From NCBI GenBank assembly GCA_963969495.1, contig OZ018323.1:80548919-80612918 (forward strand): a stretch of DNA of 64,000 bases, given 5' to 3'. Numbering within the stretch: the stretch's first letter is position 1; each line of letters begins with the position of its first letter. Source of the DNA: Ceratothoa steindachneri. Taxonomy: Eukaryota; Arthropoda; Malacostraca; Isopoda; Cymothoidae. The notes under the pieces were generated by a model. It did not search any database and was not told where the DNA came from. It saw only the letters and a list, made by a program, of their open reading frames with translations. Below, in pieces: positions 1 through 10,100 of the stretch. Both the position numbers and the translations under genes were made by a program.

Positions 1-1060
1 CAACTGGGTGCAGTGTGGCTTGACTGTTATCCCAGTGGTGGCATTGAACTGCATCTTGAACAACAAAAGCCCAGTACTTTCAGAAATGGTTTCTTTCAGG
101 TTGCTTAGATGCTGTGCTTGGGCTTTTGTGATGAAGTGATGAGAAAGCAGTGCTTCATACACTGAACAGAACTTGTCAATAAAATTCTCACCTGTACAAG
201 ACAATGTTTCCAGAGTTGTTTTACCCGACTCATTCCTAACCCACTGTTTATATGATATGTTATCAACAAGCTCTTGCTCATTAGCAGTAAACACAGGCAT
301 CAAATGTTCTCTAATTTTCTGAACACCAGGACATTTTACAATTCTCAACATACAGTGCCGTTTAGATATGTCACAAACAGCCATTGACAAAATGTCTTTG
401 TAATCAGAACTTTTTCACGATTGATTCTGACAGAAACAGTCTTTCTTTAACGGGCACATTCTGGAAAATTCATCTTCTTGATAAAATAATTCAACGGCAG
501 TAATAATATCCTGTGAGAGTGTCTTACTCCCTAGATAGGCGTAGGGTCATGCAAAGATTCCAATTTCATTTTTAGATCTCTAGCTTGGTTTATTGCATAT
601 TTTGAAACGCCAAATTCATTGCACGTTTTTTCAATAGTCCAGCTTTCTGGAACAAGTGTCAATATTTGAATTTTGTCCTGTTTGGATTTGCAATTTTTCA
701 ATTTCTTCTTCGTCAAATAAATCATTCTGTCTAAGTCAGAACATTTTGTACAGGCTTCTTTGGTGGTATCCTGTGACTGTATCGATTCTTCGGTAATGTT
801 GAGAACAGTGGCTACCTTTTTTGCTACAACTTCTTGAACCTCCGATAGTTAATTGGGGAACATTCTAGTAGTAAAACACTTGAGTTGAAGGATTCGAAGG
901 TCTCTTCAAATGACTGCCCGCTGGCATCTTTGAGTGTTGTTTCTTCCTATGTGGAGTAATCTGAAGGCGCTTTCATCTGGGTATCACAATATAGACACAC
1001 ATTCTGCCCAGGTTTAAGGTTGTACATTTCAGCTCTTGGGCTTTTCACAACCCACAATGA
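1..1060 (-). pseudogene. Unplaced mobile-looking protein family, copy E1 (decayed, cut by left edge)
   Basis: Read right to left, the frames (with shifts) give a two-cysteine start (VCLYCDTQM, near 970-1000), then a Lys-rich stretch with KIQILTLVPESWTIEK and a helix-turn-helix-like VSKYAINQARDLK (531-725). Next come CPGVQKIREHL (near 320), KQWV, TLETL and finally FVVQDAVQ followed by HWDNSQATLHP near position 1-60. I recall this order from a widespread, poorly described protein family of animal genomes whose members carry a DFAENYSF.VQDAVQ block. It behaves like a transposon or domesticated derivative, but I cannot name its superfamily. This copy has frameshifts and lacks the DFAENYS residues just before VVQDAVQ. 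A second copy lies at 23880-24830. Confidence 0.6.
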
Positions 1061-1170
1061 TCCTGAAAAAGATCAGTAAATAGATAGAACTTCTACTACT
1101 CAACCACACACAAGGCATATCCCCTCGTCTCATTTTCTTGACGTTGTACAGCCATCGGGCTAGGGGTAAC

Positions 1171-1451
1171 TTCCGCACTAGATAATTGTAAATACTGTTC
1201 ACAAAAACTGTAATGAGTTTTGTATTTAGTGTATAAATATATCATCATATTATATCAAGGCCCCCTATAATGTGAAATTGAACTTATTTCTAAAATGCAA
1301 CTTTACATAAAGAACTATTGAATTTCCCGCACTAGATAAATGTAAATACTGTTCAGCAAACTGTAGTTTCGTATTTAGTGTATAAAAAATAATATCCTAT
1401 GTGAAATTAAACTTAATTCTAAAATGTAACTTTACATAGAGAACTAATGAA
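1171..1451. repeat. Imperfect tandem duplication of about 125-155 bp
   Basis: The stretch starting ccgcactagataa at 1173 is repeated starting at 1327. Both copies contain tgtaaatactgttca, gtatttagtgtataaa and an AT-rich block ending in aactttacata followed by gaacta. The second copy is shorter because a short AT-rich piece around 1250-1270 is missing. Two units only; no coding capacity is seen. Confidence 0.75.
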
Positions 1452-3668
1452 TTTCTCCTTACCAGTCACTCGATTTTTATGCTTCTGGAATGGGTCAGCA
1501 CAACTTATCTGCAAACTTTGATATCTACTCAAAAAGACTGACAAAGTCAGTCACCTTCTTTGCATTTATATCCAGTTCTTACTTCTAACAATTTAACACT
1601 GTCATTGGCTAAGTCTTCCAAAGATAAGACACCTTTTTTCCCAGGAAAAATTAGTGCTGTGGCAATCCTCCTTCCGATAATTTCCAAAAAGCATTTGCTA
1701 GACTCAGCTTTTGCATCAGCCACCCTGCGAAACTTATCCTGCTAAGCAAGTTGGAATTTCAACATTGAATCATCATTACAAGCATCCCTAATTATCAGCA
1801 CAATACATTAGAAGCCAAAAATATCAAGAGGTTTCAAATAGAAACCATGTTATACAGAATTCATGATATAAAGTGACCCTGCTGTAACGCTGATAAGTGT
1901 CTGAATTCAGCATTATAAAAATGAAGGAAGGAAGGAAGGAATAATGGAACAAATAAGATATTTAGTATAGCTAGTGTATAGACCTTCCCCTTCAAGCACA
2001 AAAAGTTTGAAGGGGGTGCTCATGTTTCCACGGAGTCAAAAAGGTCAAAAGGTCAGTCATTTTCTAAGAATCATGAAAACTGACTATATTTGAAACACTA
2101 TTTCTCAGCTGCTATGTATGTTCAACTGCCAGAAAAGGTTTTAAATACAATAAAAGACATATCATCATATCCTATCAGTTATAACTTTTAGTATTGATTC
2201 TAAGTATGAATATTTTGAATGGGAAGTTGGTTCAGATGTGACAATTTGTTCAATATTTCAGTTTTTGCTAGCTTATAACTCTTTGATGGTTAAGGATAGA
2301 CTGGTTTTGATTGATTTTTTTTAATCTATGGCCCTGAACTTTTCAGACCTATATCTTTCAAACTGCATGTTTTATGAGGCCTCAAAGTGGGCGATTTTGA
2401 AAAATCTAGTCTCTAAAAAGCTCCCCAAATTACGTGGGTCATATCTCCGGAACTGTTTGAGGTACAGAGCTATAATTTTGCATGTGAAGTTCTTTTATGG
2501 CATGTATCAACATATCCAAAAAAATGAAGAAAATCCAAGATGGTCACCTGGCAAGGGTTTTTGAAATTTGCCTGATTTCGTGCAAGTAGCGTTCTTAAAT
2601 GAAAATAATTATTTCAATATCCACGTATATTCCAATATGATATCACGGTCTCCATGGTCATGGTTTGCGCTCAGACTGTTTTGATTTGTTCTTATCAGGT
2701 AGGCGGCTATATTTGGGTAAAGGAATACTAGTTATGTTTACAGAACGATCGTGTGGTTTCTGGCGTTTGGGTTTTTTAGGAGTAGCACCCAATGTGGGTG
2801 ATGTTGGAGATTGGCGTTTATTGCTAGATGTTCGCTTTGGAGAAGCACAGGTAGAACGTTCGGTTTTGCGTCTAACGGTGTAGTAGTTTGGTTGTCCGCC
2901 TCCCCTCCCCTATGTCTAATCTCTTTCTTCTTTTGCAGAATGTGTGTGTGGATCGCGTGATCACCGTCTTTGCTTTGTGTGGGGGGGGATTCGATGGATC
3001 TCTATCGTATTCCCCCATTCATCTCTATTTTCTTTTTAGGCGGATTCTTTCAGCTAATATTTTTGTGTAGTAGTAGTTTGGAAGTCATTAGTTGTGACCT
3101 CTAGAAGGAAGAGCTGCCTGGACGGAAAATAGGTGAGTGAAGATTGTATGAGAGTGGATATGGTTGAATGTGTTAGGAGTAAAGATGTTTGAGTGTGGCA
3201 GTGAATAGGTGACTGAATGTGCCTTCTCTTTTCGAGTTCTGTGGTACCGATTGTCGCCGACATCTGGCTTTCAGAGACGGCTGAAGCCAAGCTTGACTCT
3301 CGTGTGGCAGTAAGGGGACGGTTTTTCGAAGCGTGAATCTTGAGACTGCCTCCAAGTCGTTTACGCATCGATTGGAGCGAGAGCCCTCCCACTTTCCGCT
3401 TTGACTGGAACCACTACTTTCCCCGTCCTTGAGTGCAGATCATTTCGCCTTGGCTGGAGCTGGACTCCCAGTCCCTTAAGAAAACGGAACCTCCCTTCCC
3501 TTAAGAAAACGGAACCTCCGCCCATACCGGTAATAGCGCTCCCAGATCTGATAAAAGTTGGACAGACTCGCATGTTGGCATTTGGCAATCTGTTTGTGAA
3601 GCCCTAAACATTTCCTTGTTTGCGTGTGTGTGGCCGAGGTAAATTTGTAAGGCCAAAATAAATAAATA

Positions 3669-3672
<4 letters not shown>
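1452..3672. other. Unassigned DNA, no supported gene
   Basis: Short open frames occur on both strands but none shows a recognisable domain. Around 2290-2600 the sequence has the look of a dispersed unclassified repeat. A block at 3470-3530 repeats the sequence cccttaagaaaacggaacct in tandem at 3473 and 3499. I see nothing else definite. Confidence 0.4.

Positions 3673-3714
<42 letters not shown>
3673..3714. repeat. (TA)n microsatellite after an (AATA)n tract
   Basis: About 21 AT dinucleotides follow several aata units at 3657-3672. An A-rich short tandem tract of this kind often marks the tail of a retroposed element, here on the plus strand, but no body of such an element was recognised to its left. 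Confidence 0.9.
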
Positions 3715-3722
<8 letters not shown>

Positions 3723-4009
3723 CTTTCGTTTGTGGATAGAAATAGTAAATATTTTGGTAATTGGGTAAATTTGCATTTTTGTTTTCGGGGGTTGTGGTTG
3801 ATCGCCATTATTTTTTTTGCGTGTAATAAAATAGAAAATACTCTCTCCTTGAACCATCGAGCAGACCTTGTCAGGAAGGGGGGGGGGATTTTTGGCTGAG
3901 GACTCGCGATCCTGCCGCCACAACGGTCGTGTCAGTTTTAGGTTTTGGAGGTAGTGAGCGTGCAGAATTTCCCGGCGGAGCAGGGTCCTTCGACGAAGCG
4001 GAAAGGGTC

Positions 4010-5040
4010 TCAAGAGACTGTGCAAGCCGCAAAAGTTCTGTTATTTGGGTACATTGAGGATATTATACGGCGGGCTTCTTTAAAGGTGAGGTGTTCTTTG
4101 ACCTTAACGAACAATATCTGTTTTTCAATGAGGTATTTCTGACAAGTCTTTGCTGATGTGCCATTAGGTTGATTACAATGAATACAGTTCGGAGGCAGTA
4201 GACATGTTGCAGTTTCATGATCCTCACTGCAGTGTTGACCGCAGCGGCCACAGATGGCCTGATCACGTCTGCAGTTCTTGGTCACATGTCCATATTGTTG
4301 GCATTTGTAACAACGGCGAGGAAGGGGCACGTACGGAAGGACACGGTCAGAGAGACCTGCGCGGATCCAAATACGATCAGGTTGAGTTGGATACTCAAAT
4401 GTTAAGACCAACGTTCCAGTCGATTCAAGGTCACCAGATGACGTGCACCTCTTAATTCGGTGACCTTAATCACACCAAGATATGATAGTCCGTCGGCAAT
4501 ATCCTCTTCAGAATATCGTAGGTGATAACCCCTTGTTACTGGTTATAACGCTGGTGAATCGATATTTCTATCTGTTCCCGGACGAGTTTAGTCAGGCATG
4601 CAATTTACGTCCTTGATCCTCAGATTTCACTTCAACAGTGAGCGTTCGGTCATTCTCAGAGATGCGACCAGGTTCCCCTATTGCATCGCAGAGCTCTCTA
4701 TCGACTTTAAATAAGTTTTTGCTTAGGTCAGTGTTGTTGGTAGACTTCAAAGCATAAAATCGTGTGAAGTGCTCACTTTCTCCAAACAGGTTAGCTGGGT
4801 AATTACGTCGTCGATCTAATCTACTGCTTCTTTCGTTTTAACGGTCGGTACCAGACGCATAATCATCGCGAGCAGGACTAGCCTGGTCTACACCACTCGA
4901 GCTTGGCCCAGTCGCTTGTTGACAACCCGTCTCTTCCTGGCCAGAGGAAGGTGTGCCGAACGCGATGCTTCCGACATCCTTTGTGTCGGGAGCCCCGTTG
5001 ACGCTGTTGTGGTTTATACTTATAGTGAACATTAGGGCAT
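4010..5040 (-). pseudogene. LINE ORF1 (gag-like) with CCHC zinc knuckles, decayed
   Basis: The clearest open part (4010-4411) encodes RCYKCQQYGHVTKNCRR, then CGRCGQHCSEDHETATC and CIHCNQPNGTSAKTC: three consecutive cysteine/histidine knuckles, followed by KYLIEKQILFVKVKE and an EARRI helix. This layout is typical of the nucleic-acid-binding ORF1 of Jockey/I-group non-LTR retrotransposons. A likely N-terminal part (Ser/Gly-rich, near 4838-5032) is in another frame, so the copy is broken. No matching RT is adjacent; to the left is a microsatellite, suggesting a truncated element. Confidence 0.7.
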
Positions 5041-5289
5041 GATTTGGTATTTATCCCATACCTGGGTTTTTTTATGGGGCCTCCATCCCCAACTATTTAA
5101 CTCATAGTTGGGGCAATAACGGAGTCCATCCAAGATTTCTCCGCTGAAGCCTCTTCAGGATGGTTGAACCTTCCGGGGAGGGCTTATTCTCCCCACTGAC
5201 ACAGCCTTGGGTTTCGTAAATGTCATTGCAATCGGTGTTCAGCACGGTCGTCACCCATTAGTCTGGTTTCATCTTAGCAAGCTGCCTGT

Positions 5290-5990
5290 ACCAATACTTG
5301 AGCCACATACACCTTACCAGCTGTAAACCTCCCTCACGGATCACCCATCAAACTCGGTCATCCTTCTTTTCAGCCGAATATGAATCTTTTAATACGCCTT
5401 ACCTCCAACAGACTCATCCCCTTGCAGTTCTGGTTGGCATTCACCACCATTATACAACGGTACTATTACTGCATTCTTCTATTTTAAATGCAATACAACA
5501 GAACCACCAGACCTATTTCATAGCAAAAATACCACCATCACTTTTTACCATCTCAACGACTATATCATATACTTCCCATTTGCCAGATCTCTCACAACAC
5601 AACTACCTCTGACATGCTTATCTCATCCACACCCAGATACAGCATATGATTTACACCCACAGGGTCAATCATATTTACATTATTTCCCATACCCACATTA
5701 TACAATTTATTAAAGTGTTTGACCTTATTGCTCACAAGTAACCTGCCATTCTTGTCCTTGATGTTACCACACCTATTCTTGTCTTGGTTGGTCACAATTC
5801 TAACTTCCTTCCAGATTGCTTCCTGCTCCCATCGGGATCCTCATTCATCTATTGTCCAAATGCTTTGCTCATTTCCTACTCTGTTTAATCATTTGTTTCA
5901 TTTTCATCACTGTATGACTATTTATGAAAATAAAAAAAAGACCCCTCACCCCCAAAACCTGGGGAATGACGCGCCCTCACGTTTACAGTG
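5290..5990 (-). pseudogene. Arthropod-type LINE ORF2 fragment (endonuclease-RT linker), copy G1
   Basis: On the minus strand 5592-5795 reads GNIKDKNGRLL, then HFNKLYNVG and GVDEISMSEV. This matches the region between endonuclease and reverse transcriptase in a common arthropod LINE group (pattern KD..G.LL...W.EYF..LYNV followed by E(I/P)...EV). The rest is frame-broken. It is part of the same kind of element as 29260-30300. Clade assignment is uncertain. Confidence 0.55.
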
Positions 5991-6546
5991 TACAGCATAT
6001 AAAGGGGTGCCAGTGTAGTAGCCTGCCGTAGCTGACATCTGTAGGATTGCAAAGCATCAAAGACCTAATGCCCATTGAGGATCTGCGGCTATATATCTTT
6101 GACACATTTTCAATTTCTCTATCTTTAGAGATCTCTACTTACAAACTTTCTTTTGGAGATGCCCTCAGTGGTTTTCGTATTAAATTTACTTAACATTATT
6201 TTTATGTGCTGAAAGAATGTATTTTCCATACACAAATTTCTCTCAGCACTGAAACATATCACCATCTCCCCAGGTGTACCAATCGATCCAGTAGTCCCAC
6301 TTGAGATCCCTGCAACTATCCCAATTCTAACAACTCATCCATGTCATTCGAGAAAATATTTCTTCTCACACTTCTACCACTGAAGGGCTCATGAGACTAC
6401 CACCACCTGGTTTCACCCTTGAAAATCCCAGCATCACCCACACATGATGGCACATCACAAACTTTAAAATATAAAGGGATAATACATTTAACAACCGGCT
6501 AATTCAACCACCAATAATCACTAAAAAAAACTAAATTTACACTCAC
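5991..6546. other. BICRA-like intron sequence, no gene seen
   Basis: This stretch directly follows the donor of exon 7 (gene orientation). I see no conserved coding signal, RNA gene or repeat that I can name. Confidence 0.4.
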
Positions 6547-7121
6547 AACTGATCTCTGGTGCGAGGAATACTGAAGGATGATCTCATAGTAGGGAGAGCC
6601 GGAGTTGGAGGAGGCTGCTGTTGGTGCTGTTGAGGTGGTGGCGGAGCAGAAGGGGGAGGTAGCGACGTTGTGTATGAGATAGATCCAGCTTGGTTCACAG
6701 AAGTGACTATTGCAATTGGGGTAACACCAATAGTGGTGTGAGGAGGGGGAAGCATTTCTCCTGCACACGAAGAGGAAGGATGTTGCTGCTGTTGTTGAGC
6801 GGGTAGGGGTGGAGTTTGGGTATGAACGCTCATGGGAGTCGGGCTCAAAGGTATTGGGCAAGATCGGGACAAGTTCGTCGAGCCCACTCCCTGAGTTGCT
6901 CCTCCGCGGTGCGAAAATATGGTACCGCCCACCGTGGAAGTGGGTAGAGATGACGGCTTTGTACTCGTAATGATAACCGGCATGGAAGCCACGGTGGGGC
7001 AGGAGAAACCATGGTTAACGGAACCGTTAATCGAACAAGGCGTCGTTGTAACTGTAGTCGTCACGTTGCTGGCATTGGATCGTACGACTTCCTTTTCAGG
7101 CACTTTGGAGCCTTCACTCAC
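6547..7121 (-). CDS. BICRA: BICRA-like exon 7 (last exon in window)
   Basis: A 575-base exon with acceptor tttctcctcag (ends 7122) and donor gtgagt (6541-6546). It encodes residues 1896-2086 and leaves two bases for the next exon, so the gene goes on past this point. It starts VSEGSKVPEKEVVRS, then becomes Thr/Ser/Val-rich, with Gln runs (AQQQQQH) and Pro/Gln tracts near the end. No GLTSCR1 domain is visible here. Between 6546 and the left edge I found no further exon that could be trusted. Confidence 0.78.
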
Positions 7122-10100
7122 CTGAGGAGAAACGAGACAACTCAAATTCCGAGTGGAATATGTTAACTGCAGGCCTGGGCATAAGTCAATGTAGTAAGTT
7201 CTAATAATTCAACTATATTACACTGCCCCCCCCCCCAAAAAAAAAGGCAAGTACGCCCTGGCGTCGGAGATGACGCAACCCTCCCCGGCACCAGGAGGAA
7301 AGGCAAATACAATGGGAGTATGCAAGCCAACTTCAAAAGCTAGGGACAGGGCAACAGGGACAGTCGCGGCGCGATGACGCAACTTTAGGTTCTGGTCGGC
7401 CGTCTTCTATCCTTTTGGTCGGGCAACCGGGATGGCTGAGATGATTCCCACCATGTAGGTAGTCAGTGGGATGTAGAGAAACTCTGCTCTGGTCTACCAG
7501 TCCGCGTAGACTCTCTGGCACGCTAATTTCCCGCAATCCCTACTTATCGAGGAACCCAGCAGATGATAATTTCGAGATCCACCCATTTCGTTGTAGTCGT
7601 GGCGTCACGGATATGAAGAACCAAGGGTGCTAAGTTTACAATGCTCCAAGAGCACCCAGGGGACGTTATAATTATTTTGGTTTTTAATTTTAAAAAAAAA
7701 AAATAATAATAAGAGCGCCATCTGGCGATAGCCAACAAGGGCATAAGTCACCGTACTCAATCTCAAGCCTAATACTAAGAGAAAAGAAGAGAGAGAGAGA
7801 GAGAGAGAGAGCGCGAGCACTAACGTGGGGGTAGCGTATCTACGAAGAAAGGCATCACAGAGCATCCGACGTGAAGTGGAATTTACGTAAGCAGCACTGT
7901 GCAGAAGACAAATGGTCTCCACTATGCAGTAGAAAAGCTAGCCTAACATTTACCAATTTCTCATCAATTTGCACACACAGGAGGTTAGAGAGATTGGGCA
8001 GAAACAGGTTGGAGTAGAGTTGGAGTAGAGTGATGTCTCCCCAGTTTGCGAAGAGAGCACACTAGCCATGAGTATGGGAGAATACACTGTCCAGATCCTG
8101 TTGAACAAATCTAAGAGAAAGGCAATGCTTCGCTCACCCAGGTGTCTAAGCATGGCATACGGGACATCCTCTGGACCAAGGAAGGTGTGCTCGCAAGAAG
8201 CGGGAACAGAACGCAACGTACTCAATGTAAACCTGTCATTGAAGGATTCTCCGCTTCTATAGGTAAAGAAAGTTCAGTAAGCGGACTTAAGCGACATCAC
8301 GACGTGCATTGAATGCTGGGGAGCAGAATCCGGAATAGAGAATGCGGAGAAAGAGGTCCCGAAGGACTCAGCCACAGAAGTGGGGTCTGAAATTGCGGTC
8401 CCATTCTCCCGGAGAATGGGAAGGGGTTCCTGTGAGAACTTGCTTCAAATCCTAGGGACTCTCTTCCACATCTCTATAAGATGGGTCATCCTGTTAAGTG
8501 AAGATAAGTATGCCCACGAGGAGTGGCGAGCATAATTAGAAACATACTGGAACTACCTGGGCCTAGCTTGAGAAATTCACGGACGGCGCTTATAGCGTAT
8601 GTAGGGATAAGGCTTCTGTTTGAGGGCAGTCTTACATTCGGCTAACCACCATGAAAGCGGTCGGTGTGCACAACGGCTACACGTTCTAGGAATAATAGTT
8701 AGGACCACGGTGATTAGGTTACCGGAGAAGAACAACGGCTTAAACTCCTCGACTGGGACAGCGAAATCAGTCATTTCCTGAAATGCGGACCACCGGGCCC
8801 GCGACAAGAACCTCTGGGTTTCTCTTAGGCGGCAGAGGTCCAGAAAGTATTTGAATGGGAACGTGATCATTACCATCGACCACTTGCCACCCAAAATCAG
8901 GCTGTGCATCCGGAGAGCACAGGGATAGATGAAGAAAGGAAAATAAAGCGGTTCTCAGGCAGTGATGCGTAAACTCATCCACATTTAGGACACCTATCTC
9001 CAGCTGAGCGTTCACGTCGGCAAGGACTTGACCTTTGGGGCTGATCCGTAGTCTTCCCAGTCCCAGACTACAGGTAAAGCCCCCGAGGAGTAGAAAGGGG
9101 CCTGGGCAACCGTGCCACGATATGGCCAAAGTTCCCCCGCGTCGAAGTCGGCTAAAGGTAGAATGTACGCAGAAATAACTATACCTCCTACTCAGCAGCA
9201 GCTGCACTGCTAGACTGAAAGGAGACATAATGCCAGGTGTAAATCGTGCATCCTCCTGTCCAGCCTCATTCCATGAATGTGGGGTTGCAAAACTCTTATA
9301 GCCAGGCGCCCAGCATGGTCTCTTGCAAAATGATAGCCAAAGGGGAATTGGAAGAGATGAGCCTAAGCAGCAATTCAATTGAGGAATAAGCCCCCCCAAG
9401 CCTAGTTCGGAAGAGATGCGGGGGCGCTCTTCGAAAAGAAAACCCTCACGGGAATGGCCGTAAACTTCCTGGAGGCATAATTCTTGGCACTGTAGGCCCA
9501 ACAAGGCACTGAATGCGGTGTTGCCTTCGCTGCCTATTCGGGGGATGTTAGGCTCGCCATCAAGTCTTTTAATCCCTCCGCTTCGAAACCTTTGTTGGGC
9601 AGTCCCTCGATTTGAGGATCCGCAGTTTCCCTGTCACCCAATCTAGCCTGGGAAGGGCGCGTAGTAGCCGAAGCTCCTTTGAACTTTCCTCCTTCCGGTT
9701 TGGGTAGCTGTATGAAGCCCACAAGAGAGCCTCACAAACACCTTAAGGGGTGTTGCTTCCTCTGAGTCTAACGACTCGGTGGAGGCCTGCGGCCATTTCG
9801 CATTATGGGAAACGGTGACGCTGGGGAAGCCCTGGTGGGTAGGAACCATTTGTGTCGCTAGGTCTACCTGGGGAGCGGCCGAGCTAAGTAATTTTTTTTT
9901 TTTTAAGAGCTCATCTGGTGACTGCCTACTTGGGCATTAGTCACCGTATTAAAACTGGCCTAGTTCTAGGCTACTTTAAAATAAGATTAAAGAGACGAAA
10001 AACACCCCAAAAAGGGAAAAAGGAAGAAGGAGCGTGCAACCTAAATGAAAAAAAAACAAAACAAAAAACAAACCCTACTTAAATAATAGGGAGAAGGCCG

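Noticed and set aside
3476..4025. Frames with long alternating Tyr-Ile runs
   Set aside because: They are translations of the (TA)n microsatellite at 3673-3714 and have no other support. The same holds for the Tyr-Ile frames at 43590-44000.
7950..9504. Idea that these frames are host genes in intron 6
   Set aside because: They match, segment by segment, the endonuclease and RT of the I-like LINE at 44772-47021.
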